The position numbers were made by a program, and so were the translations under genes. The notes under the pieces are model-generated. The model did no database searches. It worked only from the letters and a program-made list of their open reading frames with translations, and was not told the DNA's origin. Shown here one piece after another: positions 43,595-52,261 of a DNA stretch of 64,000 nucleotides (positions within the stretch are counted from its first letter, which is position 1; each line of letters opens with the position of its first letter). Source of the DNA: an uncultured Bacillaceae bacterium (lineage in GTDB: Bacteria; Bacillota; Bacilli; Bacillales; Caldibacillaceae); contig CALGYZ010000071.1 in NCBI GenBank assembly GCA_937934645.1, forward strand, positions 14,640 to 78,639. The letters run 5' to 3'.

Positions 43595-44698
43595 TTACTT
43601 TTTTCTTTTATAAAAGGGTACCGGTACAACTTTCGCTTTAACTTGTTTATTTCGTATTTGGACAAACAGCTCTGTTCCCGGCTTGGAATATTCGCTCTTT
43701 ATAAGCGACAGTCCGATATTTTTCTTCAAAGTAGGCGAATGGGTTCCCGTCGTTATGTAACCGACCTCTTCGTCCTCGGAAAACACTTTATATCCGGTTC
43801 TCGGGATCCCTCTTTCCACCATTTCAATACCGGCAATCATACGTCCGGGGCCGTTTTCGATTTGCTTCTTTAATTCATTTTTGCCGATAAAATCAATATC
43901 CTTGTTTATTTTAACGGCAAAGTTGAGACCTGCTTCAACAGGTGATATCGTTTCCGACAATTCTTGGCCGTATAGTGGCAGCCCGGCTTCAAACCGGAGC
44001 GTATCCCTAGACCCCAGTCCGCACGGTTTCAACCCTTCTTCTATCCCAGCGTCCAAAATTTTATTCCATAAACTCACCGCATCATCGGCACGGGCATATA
44101 TTTCGAATCCGTCCTCACCTGTATAGCCCGTTCTTGAAAGTAGCACTTTGGTATCCCCTACCGTCACATCCTGCTTAAATCCGAAGGAAGGAATTTCATT
44201 CAACGATTCTGGGGTCAACTTTTGCAAAATTTCCAGCGATTTTGGTCCTTGTAAAGCAAGTAAAGCAAATTCACTTGAACGGTCCGTAATTTCCGTATCT
44301 CCTTCTTCTTTATGTTTCATTAACCACTCATAATCTTTTTTTGTGTTTGCGGCATTCACAACTAACATAAAAGCTTCATCGTGCAGTTTATAGACTAATA
44401 AGTCGTCAATGGTTCCCCCGTTTTCATTGCATAAAAGCGTATACTGGGCTTTACCGTCTTTCACCTTGGAAAGATCATTTGTGAACAATTTTTGCAAAAA
44501 CTTTTCTGCATCCCGACCGGTTACCTCAATCTCTCCCATATGTGAAACGTCAAAAAGTCCCGCGGCTGTCCGGACGGCTTCATGTTCTTCCTTTATGCCG
44601 GAATACTGGACAGGCAGTGCCCAACCGCCAAAATCAATGATTTTTCCTCCCAATTTTTTATGTTCTTCAAAAAGCGGCGTTTTTTTCAAATGATCCAT
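43595..44698 (-). CDS. gcvT: Aminomethyltransferase (T-protein)
   Basis: This 367-residue tetrahydrofolate-dependent enzyme releases ammonia and 5,10-methylene-THF from the aminomethyl-lipoyl H-protein. It shows GWALPVQYSGIKEEHEAVR, LFDVSHMGEIEV, LLSRTGYTGEDGFEIY, and CGLGSRDTLRFEAGLPLYG. The ATG follows AGGAGGAAAG. It is the first gene of the gcv operon behind a sigma-A promoter. The leader of about 130 bases lacks the tandem glycine riboswitch known upstream of gcvT in B. subtilis. Confidence 0.94.
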   Translation of the reverse strand: MDHLKKTPLFEEHKKLGGKIIDFGGWALPVQYSGIKEEHEAVRTAAGLFDVSHMGEIEVTGRDAEKFLQKLFTNDLSKVKDGKAQYTLLCNENGGTIDDLLVYKLHDEAFMLVVNAANTKKDYEWLMKHKEEGDTEITDRSSEFALLALQGPKSLEILQKLTPESLNEIPSFGFKQDVTVGDTKVLLSRTGYTGEDGFEIYARADDAVSLWNKILDAGIEEGLKPCGLGSRDTLRFEAGLPLYGQELSETISPVEAGLNFAVKINKDIDFIGKNELKKQIENGPGRMIAGIEMVERGIPRTGYKVFSEDEEVGYITTGTHSPTLKKNIGLSLIKSEYSKPGTELFVQIRNKQVKAKVVPVPFYKRKK

Positions 44699-44839
44699 TG
44701 ACTTTCCTCCTAACTGGAATAACGGCTATGTATTGATCAGGTTTATTTAATTCTTTTCATATATTTTTCCCAAAAGGAAATAATAATCACACAAGAAAAG
44801 AAGCCCGCTTTTTTAAAATATTATCAAAATTGTAATTTC

Positions 44840-44868
44840 ATCGTACCATTATCTCCCTTTTTTCTCAA
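44840..44868 (-). promoter_or_regulatory. Sigma-A promoter of the gcv operon
   Basis: Minus-strand -35 TTGAGA (44868-44863) and -10 TACGAT (44845-44840) are spaced 17 bases, each 5 of 6 to consensus. Confidence 0.72.
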
Positions 44869-44900
44869 CCAATTTTGCGGCAGCTTAAAGGGGTGTTTAT

Positions 44901-46562
44901 ATGAATGTCCCGATCCATTTTGATGAAACATGGGAAGAATCCTTTTTAACAAGAGTAGAAAATGACGGTCCATGGTCCGACTGGAATATATACAATCTAG
45001 CCCTCAAAGCAGAAAAACATTTAATGATTCCTTCCTTTGAAGGGTTGCAGGCCCCGAAATTCCTGCCTGAATTACAACCGTTACCGCATCAAATGGAAGC
45101 GGCCCGGAAAGTGATCGAGCGAATGAACGGAAAAGCTATATTGGCGGATGAGGTCGGACTCGGAAAAACGATTGAAGCCGGTTTAATCCTGAAAGAGTAT
45201 ATGATCCGCGGATTGGCAAAAAAAGTGTTGATTCTCGTACCCGCCTCCCTCGTTACCCAATGGGTGGCGGAAATGAACGGGAAATTCCACATCCCTGCCA
45301 TCGCTTACCGGAAAAATTACTCCTGGGAAAAAACGGATGTGATGGTTTCTTCATTGGACACGGCAAAAAGAAGTCCCCACAGGGAAATTATTCTGGAACA
45401 GAGCTATGATTTCGTCATCATCGATGAAGCACATAAATTAAAAAACCATAAAACGAAAAATTATGAGTTTGTCCAAAACTTAAAGAAAAAGTTTTGTTTA
45501 TTGTTAACGGCCACCCCCATTCAAAACAAAATTGAGGAAATATTTAATCTGGTCTCTTTGCTAAAACCCGGCCACCTCGGTACTTACGAAGAATTTAAAG
45601 AAAAATATAAAAAAGAAAAAAACAGAGTTAACGATGATCATCTGAAAGAGCTGATCAATAAAGTCATGATCCGCAACCGGCGGAAAGACACAACTATTCA
45701 ATGGACAAAACGGCATATCGAAACAGTGTTGATTGATTTTTCAAAAGAAGAACGGGAACTGTATGATCATATTGCCGGTTCCCGCAAACAATACGGACAA
45801 ATTTTCAATCATACTTTTTCTATTTTAACGCTGGAAAGAGAAGCATGTAGCAGTAAAGAAGCAGTATTTGTTACTTTGAAAAATATGCTTAAAAATAATA
45901 AAGAACCAGAAAAGCCGCTTGAAAAATTTATCCGGACAACAATGGAAAAAATCGAAAAGATTCAAATAAATTCTAAAGCCGAGAAAGCATTGGAACTGAT
46001 TCAATCCATTAATGATAAAGTGATCATTTTCACTGAATACCGTGCTACCCAGCTTTATTTACAGTGGTTTTTAAAACAGCACGGAATTTCGTCTGTACCT
46101 TTTAGCGGGGGATTCAGGAAGGGAAAAAAAGATTGGATGAAAGAGCTGTTCCAAAAACATGCCCGTGTCTTTATTGCGACGGAAGCGGGCGGAGAAGGAA
46201 TCAACCTTCAATTTTGCAACCATATTATTAATTTTGACCTGCCTTGGAATCCGATGCGGCTGGAACAAAGAATTGGACGGGTCCACAGGATCGGACAAAA
46301 GAAAGATGTTATCGTTTATAACTTTGCAACGAAGGGGACAATCGAAGAACATATTTTAAAGCTTCTGTATGAGAAAATTGATTTATTTGAGCGGGTAATC
46401 GGTGAATTGGATGACATTTTAACGAGGCTTGATATCTGTTCTTTAGATGAACATTTCGCCGACATATTCACCCGCTCCTCTTCTGTAGGGGAAATGCGGG
46501 TCAAAATGGAAAACTTAACAGCAATGATCGAACTAGCGGAAAAAATGAAGGAGGCGGAGTGA
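44901..46562 (+). CDS. yqhH: SNF2-family DEAD/DEAH-box ATPase (YqhH)
   Basis: This 553-residue SNF2-type translocase carries helicase motif I (ILADEVGLGKTIEAGLI, about residues 83-99), motif II (VIIDEAHKLKNHKTKN), motif III (LLTATPIQN) and the C-terminal RecA domain with motifs V/VI (ATEAGGEGINLQFCNHIINFDLPWNP, RIGRVHRIGQ). It could remodel RNA polymerase or nucleic-acid complexes, but that is inferred from RapA-like relatives. The ATG follows AAAGGGGTG. It is divergent from gcvT and paired with yqhG. Confidence 0.9.
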   Translation: MNVPIHFDETWEESFLTRVENDGPWSDWNIYNLALKAEKHLMIPSFEGLQAPKFLPELQPLPHQMEAARKVIERMNGKAILADEVGLGKTIEAGLILKEYMIRGLAKKVLILVPASLVTQWVAEMNGKFHIPAIAYRKNYSWEKTDVMVSSLDTAKRSPHREIILEQSYDFVIIDEAHKLKNHKTKNYEFVQNLKKKFCLLLTATPIQNKIEEIFNLVSLLKPGHLGTYEEFKEKYKKEKNRVNDDHLKELINKVMIRNRRKDTTIQWTKRHIETVLIDFSKEERELYDHIAGSRKQYGQIFNHTFSILTLEREACSSKEAVFVTLKNMLKNNKEPEKPLEKFIRTTMEKIEKIQINSKAEKALELIQSINDKVIIFTEYRATQLYLQWFLKQHGISSVPFSGGFRKGKKDWMKELFQKHARVFIATEAGGEGINLQFCNHIINFDLPWNPMRLEQRIGRVHRIGQKKDVIVYNFATKGTIEEHILKLLYEKIDLFERVIGELDDILTRLDICSLDEHFADIFTRSSSVGEMRVKMENLTAMIELAEKMKEAE

Positions 46563-46563
46563 T

Positions 46564-47391
46564 ATGCAGCAAATGGAAATCCACTCCTATCTGAAGCAAT
46601 TTTTCATGACAACCGGTTGTGAGATTGAAAAGGAAACAGAAGATTATTTAACCGTCCAACTCACGTGTGAAATGGATAAAATGCTGATGAACCGGCCGTT
46701 CTATTGGCATTATATTGAAAAAACCGGAGGAATTCCCGAACCGCAAAAAATTACATTCATTACGAACTTTTCCACAGAGAAAAATAGTGTAAAAGGAGAA
46801 CGCATTCATTTCGGCTCCCCCCGCCTGCAGCAAATTTTTCACGCAGCAAAAAAAATGGGCGGATTTATCCGTTTATATGAAAATCAGCCCGGCCGGGAAG
46901 GGAAGCATACCGCTCTTTATCCGTGGCTTTGTTTAAACTTAAAAATCAGTTATATTTGCGACCGTAGAAAAGACTTTTTCCGCTCCCTCAGCATGAACTT
47001 AATTAACGGAATGATTGTTGATGATTTTCACCGGAAATTAACGGATAAGAACGTTCCCCTCGTACCGAAAATTCCCGACTTTGCTTTCACATTCAGTCCA
47101 TTGTTTAAACCGGAAAGCGGGATCAGGAGGATTAAACAATTTGTGGAACAGGAAATTTTGCGGGATGATCACAGTTGGGCAACAGAAGCAAGGAAAAGAC
47201 GGAAAAAAGACATGAAATTGTTGGATTCATTTTTTGAGCATACAGAAGAAAAACCGGAACGGTATTTCGTTGAAAAAGAGGTCATCTTTAATCAATATGA
47301 ACCAAAAATAACCGTTTCCATCATTAACGGTGGCCTGTTTTATTTGTCACAAAAATTTCTGCAAATGAATAAGAAAAAATATAACAGTTGA
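46564..47391 (+). CDS. yqhG: YqhG-family protein
   Basis: This 275-residue soluble protein starts almost at the stop of the SNF2 gene, so the two are co-expressed. It resembles YqhG of Bacillus in length, in position and in the N-terminal MQQMEIHSYLKQFFMTTGCE style. Function is not known; the constant pairing suggests it is a partner of YqhH. No membrane segment or catalytic motif is obvious. Confidence 0.8.
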   Translation: MQQMEIHSYLKQFFMTTGCEIEKETEDYLTVQLTCEMDKMLMNRPFYWHYIEKTGGIPEPQKITFITNFSTEKNSVKGERIHFGSPRLQQIFHAAKKMGGFIRLYENQPGREGKHTALYPWLCLNLKISYICDRRKDFFRSLSMNLINGMIVDDFHRKLTDKNVPLVPKIPDFAFTFSPLFKPESGIRRIKQFVEQEILRDDHSWATEARKRRKKDMKLLDSFFEHTEEKPERYFVEKEVIFNQYEPKITVSIINGGLFYLSQKFLQMNKKKYNS

Positions 47392-47414
47392 CCTCAAAGA
47401 TTTCTGCAGGGTCC

Positions 47415-47529
47415 GGCACCCGGGATTATGATTCACAGCCGGCTTTTGCCGGTGCCTGTAACAAACAGACAATAAAAGGCGTTCATATGAACGGATGCCC
47501 GGGAAGAGACCGCGGATTTCTTCCCGGGC
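47415..47529. repeat. GC-rich cluster of inverted repeats
   Basis: Three hairpins lie between yqhG and the DUF2759 gene: GGCACC/GGTGCC with inner CCGGC/GCCGG (47415-47456), the palindrome CGTTCATATGAACG (about 47480-47493) and a perfect 11-bp stem GCCCGGGAAGA/TCTTCCCGGGC (47497-47529). The last probably terminates the minus-strand gene, although its T-tract is poor. Confidence 0.6.
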
Positions 47530-47542
47530 AACTTCCCGCATG

Positions 47543-47713
47543 TTAAACATTCGGAAATCCGTCAAATAGAAGCGTCATAATCGTAAAAAATCCAAAAACA
47601 AGAACGGCTGCTACTGAAAAAAATAACCCTAAATAATTTTTGTTTTTAAATGAGGTAAAAGTGGACATGATGGCAAGCAAGGTAATTAAACCAGTGATAA
47701 TGACCGTGCCCAT
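47543..47713 (-). CDS. Small membrane protein, DUF2759-like (YqgW-like)
   Basis: This 56-residue ORF, easy to miss because of its size, has two membrane helices (about 2-18 and 29-50) with the loop TSFKNKNYLG between them. It resembles the YqgW/DUF2759 family in length and pattern. The ATG lies seven bases after AAGGGGG. It is preceded by the yqgY-like gene on the same strand, so the two form a small operon. Confidence 0.65.
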   Translation of the reverse strand: MGTVIITGLITLLAIMSTFTSFKNKNYLGLFFSVAAVLVFGFFTIMTLLFDGFPNV

Positions 47714-47735
47714 GACCCATCCCCCTTAATAGTAA

Positions 47736-47975
47736 TTAACCTGTGCCGGGAACGAAGTGGAACGTAGTGTAGTAGGTGAAGGCGGCGAAGAATATGGTTA
47801 AGTATGCAGCGAAAATGTACATGTACATCCGTTCTGTAAGCCGTAGCAATCCGAGGAGCAGGAAAAATCCGGTTTGGGCCAGGAACAACAATGCTGGTAC
47901 ATACATTTCCCCGATGTAAAACAAAACGGTAAAAACTGCGGTCCAAAAAGACAGTACCCGGTACATTCGCTCCAC
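47736..47975 (-). CDS. yqgY: Small membrane protein, DUF2626 (YqgY)
   Basis: This 79-residue protein begins MERMYRVLSFWTAVFTV and has three predicted helices with the conserved RLTERMYMYIFAAYLTIFFA part, matching YqgY/DUF2626. Function is unknown. I chose GTG 47975 because AAAGGGGGG lies seven bases upstream; a TTG two codons earlier is too close. Confidence 0.8.
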   Translation of the reverse strand: MERMYRVLSFWTAVFTVLFYIGEMYVPALLFLAQTGFFLLLGLLRLTERMYMYIFAAYLTIFFAAFTYYTTFHFVPGTG

Positions 47976-48099
47976 AAGCAATCCCCCCTTTGTTAATCAA
48001 AAAAATAAAACTTCTATCAAAAAACAGCTGTATTGATAGAAGTTTCAGTATATTTTAATTATATACACAATATTGGAAAATGTAAACATTTACATTTTT

Positions 48100-48807
48100 C
48101 TATTCTTCGACACTAATTCTGTAAGCACATGTTTCACAACCTGCGAATATATTTTGCGTATTCACGAGCTCATATTCTTCGTATAAGGATTCCAGCATTC
48201 CTCGAATAAAAGCAATATGCATATTACATGTTTGGTCTGTATAATCTTTCGCAATTTCATGGAAAGGACAGTTAAAAACTTGCAGATGTATTTTCTTTCC
48301 GGTTTCCTGTACATATACATCCGGATAAAAACCTAACATCGTGCATGTATCTTTTAAAATTTCAAATTTTTCATCAAAAGTTAACTGATCCCTTGATAAA
48401 CCTTTTTTAGTCAATTCGTTTTCCATGAGTTCGTATCCGTACCGTTTACCTGTTTCATAAAGAGCATCTTCTGCAGGTTTACCCAATTTAACCATGGAAT
48501 CAATCGCAATTTTTGCCAGCAAATGATAATCTCGGAAAGGAAAGTTCAGCTGGATTACTTTTTCCGACAACCGGTATACCCTGCTCGGCCTTCCGCCTCT
48601 TCCTGTCTTTTTGTTTTCGGAACTCAACATATCAACGTCTTCAAGTTTGGATAAATGCAGGCGGGCAACATTCGGATGGATATTAAACTTTTGAGCAATT
48701 TCCTGAACCGTTACATCCTTATGGTTTTTCGTAATATACTGATAAATCGAAAAACGTGTCGGATCTGATAAAACATTTGTAATTTTTAAAGTTTGTTGCA
48801 ATACCAT
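48100..48807 (-). CDS. HTH transcriptional regulator with C-terminal cysteine cluster
   Basis: This protein of about 235 residues has an N-terminal winged helix of ArsR/SufR type (LSDPTRFSIYQYITKN, VQEIAQKFNIHPNVARLHLSKLEDVDML, about 10-75) with a GRGGRPSRVYRLSE wing. The C-terminal half has cysteines arranged as C-x13-C, then CxxC near the end (GCETCAYRI), suggesting metal or Fe-S sensing as in SufR relatives. The start is uncertain: an ATG abuts the AGAGGTG site, and a TTG two codons on is better spaced. A 14-base direct repeat overlaps its promoter start region. It lies before comGA, on the opposite strand. Confidence 0.78.
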   Translation of the reverse strand: MVLQQTLKITNVLSDPTRFSIYQYITKNHKDVTVQEIAQKFNIHPNVARLHLSKLEDVDMLSSENKKTGRGGRPSRVYRLSEKVIQLNFPFRDYHLLAKIAIDSMVKLGKPAEDALYETGKRYGYELMENELTKKGLSRDQLTFDEKFEILKDTCTMLGFYPDVYVQETGKKIHLQVFNCPFHEIAKDYTDQTCNMHIAFIRGMLESLYEEYELVNTQNIFAGCETCAYRISVEE

Positions 48808-48820
48808 CACCTCTTGTAGG

Positions 48821-48850
48821 ACTTTTTTATCATTTAACTTTTTTATCATT
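48821..48850. repeat. Tandem direct repeat before the HTH regulator
   Basis: ACTTTTTTATCATT occurs twice (48821-48834 and 48837-48850) with a 16-base period, between the -10 and the Shine-Dalgarno of the HTH gene. It could be an autoregulatory operator. Confidence 0.5.
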
Positions 48851-48876
48851 ATAATATAGAAAATGTAACTTTGGAA
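48848..48876 (-). promoter_or_regulatory. Sigma-A promoter of the HTH regulator gene
   Basis: Minus-strand -10 TATAAT is perfect (48853-48848). A weak -35 TTCCAA (48876-48871) lies 17 bases upstream. Confidence 0.5.
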
Positions 48877-48983
48877 TGGATATCAGCGATTATCAAAGGG
48901 TTTGTTAGAAAACGTTCATAAATACACATTTTTTTAAAAAAATTTCCAAAATTTATTTAAAAAAAGAAGGAGTTTTTTTACCC

Positions 48984-49004
48984 ATGTCGAACTTAAGGAA
49001 ATGA
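48984..49004 (+). other. Possible six-codon leader ORF before comGA
   Basis: ATG-TCG-AAC-TTA-AGG-AAA-TGA follows AAGAAGGAG at fair spacing. Its stop overlaps an ATG that is in frame with comGA but lacks a good ribosome site. It could couple translation to comGA; evidence is only positional. Confidence 0.3.
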
Positions 49005-49033
49005 GACTATTTCGAAGGAGGATGGTTTTTTCT

Positions 49034-50101
49034 TTGACAACATCCGTTGAACAAAAAGTCATCCGCTTAATCAATCACGCTTGTGCCTTACATGCCACGG
49101 ACATACATATCATCCCCAAATCGGAACATACCTCAATCCTGTTTCGGATCTCATATCGGCTCATCCCCTTTAAAACCATTTCCAAAGAGGAAGCTGGACG
49201 TTTAATTTCTTATTTAAAATTTAAAGCCGATATGGATATCGGAGAAAGACGCAAACCCCAAAACGGGTCTTTTCAAATGAAACTCGGACAGGCAATCGTC
49301 GGACTTCGGTTATCGACACTTCCCTCGCTGTATTCTGAAAGTCTCGTTATCCGCATTTTACCCCGTGGACCTGAATTCCCACCGCAGCGTCTATCCCTGT
49401 TTCCCCGAGCAACAAAAAAATTATTGTCAGCCATGACATTTTCCCACGGATTAATCATATTAACCGGTCCGACAGGTTCAGGAAAAACAACAACACTTTA
49501 CTCCCTTCTTCAATATTCAAGAAAATCTTTAGGCAGGAATGTCATTACCTTGGAAGATCCGATCGAAAAAAGCAGCGATGACCTGCTTCAGGTACAGGTG
49601 AACGAAAAAGCCGGCATTACGTACAGCAGCGGTTTAAAAGCAATATTGCGGCATGATCCTGACGTGATTATGATCGGTGAAATCAGGGACGGTGAAACGG
49701 CAAGGACTACGATCCGGGCTTCTTTATCCGGTCATCTCGTTCTCACAACGATGCATACGAAAGATGCAAAAGGCGCGATTTACCGTCTTTTGGAATTTGG
49801 TGTTAAGTTCCATGAAATTGAACAATCATTAATCGCCGTTACCGCCCAAAGACTTGTTGAACTTGTCTGCCCCTTTTGCCAGGGAGAATGTCCCGTATAT
49901 TGTGACAAAAGAAGAAACGGCAGAACTTCTGTATTTGAAATATTATTTGGTAATTCCCTGAAACAAACCTTACTATCCATTCAAGGAAAAAATGTGACGG
50001 TAAAATACGAGACACTGGCAAAAAACATTGCCAAGGGAGTGGCCCTCGGATTTATTAAAGAAAAAGAGTTTGAAAGATGGGTGCATGACTTTGATGCATA
50101 A
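49034..50101 (+). CDS. comGA: ComGA, competence pseudopilus ATPase
   Basis: This GspE/PilB-type ATPase of about 355 residues drives assembly of the competence pseudopilus for DNA uptake. Walker A is TGPTGSGKTTTLYSLL (about 150-165), with EDPIEKSSDDLLQVQVNE, the Asp box MIGEIRDGETARTTIRASLSGH and a C-terminal CPFC...CPVYC cysteine set. I chose the TTG giving LTTSVEQK, after AAGGAGG; an ATG at 49022 abuts that site. It is the first gene of comGA-GG. Confidence 0.93.
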   Translation: MTTSVEQKVIRLINHACALHATDIHIIPKSEHTSILFRISYRLIPFKTISKEEAGRLISYLKFKADMDIGERRKPQNGSFQMKLGQAIVGLRLSTLPSLYSESLVIRILPRGPEFPPQRLSLFPRATKKLLSAMTFSHGLIILTGPTGSGKTTTLYSLLQYSRKSLGRNVITLEDPIEKSSDDLLQVQVNEKAGITYSSGLKAILRHDPDVIMIGEIRDGETARTTIRASLSGHLVLTTMHTKDAKGAIYRLLEFGVKFHEIEQSLIAVTAQRLVELVCPFCQGECPVYCDKRRNGRTSVFEILFGNSLKQTLLSIQGKNVTVKYETLAKNIAKGVALGFIKEKEFERWVHDFDA

Positions 50102-51122
50102 AGACTGGCGGGTGAAAGAACAGATTATGTTGTTAAAGCGGCTAGGTACATTATTGGATGAAGGATATGCAATCCATGATGCCCTAGGTTTCATCGCCAT
50201 CCAGCTTGACGATGAAAAAAAGCGCTGTTTACAACAATCAATAGAAAAATTAAAAAACGGTGAAAACTTTTACCGGGTGCTCGAAGATCTGAATTTTCAT
50301 CCTGTGTCCGTCAGCTTTGTTTTTTATGGCAATCAAACCGGACAATTGTCCTTATCCATGCAAACGGCTGCCCGGGTGCTGACTGAAAGGGAGGAGCGGA
50401 AAAAAAGAATTCAAAAGCTGCTCATCTATCCGGTATTTTTGTTAGCCGCAACCGGAGGAATGTTTTTAATCATCGGCTGGTATCTGCTACCCCAATTTAT
50501 TCACTTATACCGCTCTTTCCAGGCGGAGCCGAATGCCGTGATTAAGGCTTTGTTCTGGTTCCGTGAACACCCCTTTCACATCATCCTTGTGCTTGCTTCA
50601 ATGATCCTTATAAATGTATTCTGCCTGCAATTTTATAAGAGACGGAAGTCGAGTTTTGACATCCAGGTTTTATTATCCCGGCTTCCCCTACTCGGACGTC
50701 TTTTCAAATTATGGAATACGTATTATATCGCCTATCATTTAAGCCAATTGTTAAAAAGCGGGCTGTCGATCTTTCAATCCCTGCAATTTATGGGAAAGGA
50801 CCCGAACAAATCATACTTGGAGGAAACAGTAAAACTAATTGAGAATAGTTTGTTAAACGGTGAAAGTTTTCCTTCAGCCGCAGGACGGATCCCGTTTTGG
50901 AAAGAAGAATTTGCTACGGTCATTGAACACGGGCAATTGAGCGGAAAAATTGACATTGAACTGGAAGCCTACAGCGACTACTGTTTAGAAATCTTTTTTG
51001 AATTATTGGAAATGATGATCCGCATGATTCAACCGTTGATCTTTTTCATTATCGCTTTCTGGATTATTATGATGTACTTTTCAATCATGCTTCCGTCTTT
51101 TCAAATTATTAATTATATCTAG
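50085..51122 (+). CDS. comGB: ComGB, competence pseudopilus membrane platform protein
   Basis: This GspF/PilC-family protein of about 345 residues has two F domains (about 10-120 and 200-325) and three membrane helices (about 120-140, 168-190, 320-342). It shows EGYAIHDALGFIA, SVSFVFYGNQTGQLS and EFATVIEHGQLSGKID, typical of the family. The ATG at 50085 lies inside comGA (17-base overlap), so translation is likely coupled. Confidence 0.93.
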   Translation: MTLMHKDWRVKEQIMLLKRLGTLLDEGYAIHDALGFIAIQLDDEKKRCLQQSIEKLKNGENFYRVLEDLNFHPVSVSFVFYGNQTGQLSLSMQTAARVLTEREERKKRIQKLLIYPVFLLAATGGMFLIIGWYLLPQFIHLYRSFQAEPNAVIKALFWFREHPFHIILVLASMILINVFCLQFYKRRKSSFDIQVLLSRLPLLGRLFKLWNTYYIAYHLSQLLKSGLSIFQSLQFMGKDPNKSYLEETVKLIENSLLNGESFPSAAGRIPFWKEEFATVIEHGQLSGKIDIELEAYSDYCLEIFFELLEMMIRMIQPLIFFIIAFWIIMMYFSIMLPSFQIINYI

Positions 51123-51167
51123 ACAAGTCCCCGGACACTATTTCATAGCGAAAACGGAGGAGATAAC

Positions 51168-51470
51168 ATGTTAAAAAGCGAAAAAGCTTTCACCCTTATT
51201 GAAATGATGATCGTGTTGTTTATCATTACTATTTTACTTTTGATTACCATTCCGAATGTGACCAAACATCAGTCTTCGATTAGTGAAAAAGGCTGTGATG
51301 GACTTGTAAACATGGTTCAAGCACAAATTCAGGCATACCAAATTGACCATAATAAACTGCCGCAAAATGTGAATGAACTGCAACCGGAATATTTGGAAGA
51401 ACCGCCGGTTTGCCCGAACGGAAAAGCCGTCATCATTGAAAACGGAAAAGCAAAAGTAGCAAGCAATTAA
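51168..51470 (+). CDS. comGC: ComGC, major competence pseudopilin
   Basis: This 100-residue class III prepilin has leader MLKSEKAFTLIEMMIVLFII, cleaved by ComC probably before Phe8 (KA/FTLIE), with Glu at +5 of the mature protein and a hydrophobic helix. The globular part has two cysteines (about 38 and 83) for the disulfide seen in ComGC. The ATG follows CGGAGGAG. Confidence 0.94.
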   Translation: MLKSEKAFTLIEMMIVLFIITILLLITIPNVTKHQSSISEKGCDGLVNMVQAQIQAYQIDHNKLPQNVNELQPEYLEEPPVCPNGKAVIIENGKAKVASN

Positions 51471-51489
51471 GCAGGAGGAGCAGAGATTA

Positions 51490-51948
51490 TTGGGTCGTTT
51501 AATCATAAAGGAACAGCGGGGGCTGACATTGGCGGAAATGTTACTTGTTTTGTTGATTCTCTCCGTTTTTTTAATGGCTGCTCCCCCACTTTTCCTCTCT
51601 GTCCAAAAAACAATAACAGAAAAATATTTTTTACAACAATTTGAAACAGATATTCTGTTTGCCCAAAGTCTGGCGGTTAGCACGGGGCGGGCGATCTACT
51701 ATGAATACCATTCAGGTAAAAAAATATACACAATTTCAGATGTATACGGAAACATTTATATTGAAAGACAACTGCCGGAACCTGTGGTCATGCATCACGG
51801 TCATTTGACGAAGTTTCGGTTTAACGGACAAGGAAACATTAATACTTTCGGGAACATATGGGTACACATTAACGGGAAAGTATACAGGATTTATATCAGT
51901 ATCGGGAGTGGAAGGTTTGAAATATTTGAAGAAAATAAAAATGTTTGA
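51490..51948 (+). CDS. comGD: ComGD, minor competence pseudopilin
   Basis: This 152-residue minor prepilin has a short leader and a class III-like site G/LTLAEMLLVLLILS, with Glu at mature +5. The TTG start follows GGAGGAGC. The C-terminal beta-rich part resembles GspH pseudopilins. It overlaps comGE. Confidence 0.9.
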   Translation: MGRLIIKEQRGLTLAEMLLVLLILSVFLMAAPPLFLSVQKTITEKYFLQQFETDILFAQSLAVSTGRAIYYEYHSGKKIYTISDVYGNIYIERQLPEPVVMHHGHLTKFRFNGQGNINTFGNIWVHINGKVYRIYISIGSGRFEIFEENKNV

Positions 51949-52261
51949 ATGCGGATCGGTTTATTTGGAAGCATTGCTTGCACTTCTTATCTGGTTCCTT
52001 ATCTTATCATCGACCGTTCCTTCATTTTTACATTTAACGATGACCAGAAAAGAAATGCTCATCGAACATATGGGTAACAGCATTCTGGCCGAACAATATC
52101 AAAAAATTATCTACAATCAGCCGGTTGACCCCGTCATCCGTGTCGACGGGTTTCCCGCCTATTATACTGCAATCAACGAATACGGTGATGGAAAGGAACT
52201 GTGTATATATTACAAATGGGAGGAAGACAAAGAAAAATATGTATGCCGGCATGTTTCATAA
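51917..52261 (+). CDS. comGE: ComGE, minor competence pseudopilin
   Basis: This minor pseudopilin of about 114 residues begins with a basic leader (LKYLKKIKMFECG), then SVYLEALLALLIWFLIL. Mature Glu +5 is kept. The TTG at 51917 is 8 bases after GGGAG; other TTG and GTG codons nearby are possible. It overlaps comGD by 32 bases and comGF by 23. Confidence 0.85.
   Translation: MKYLKKIKMFECGSVYLEALLALLIWFLILSSTVPSFLHLTMTRKEMLIEHMGNSILAEQYQKIIYNQPVDPVIRVDGFPAYYTAINEYGDGKELCIYYKWEEDKEKYVCRHVS

Noticed and set aside
47686..48000. ORF of 104 codons overlapping the DUF2626 and DUF2759 genes
   Set aside because: It is in another frame from both recognisable small proteins, which have proper Shine-Dalgarno sites.
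48890..48980. ComK box (AAAA-N5-TTTT pair) upstream of comGA
   Set aside because: The region is very A/T rich and gives only partial matches; no proper pair at the known spacings.
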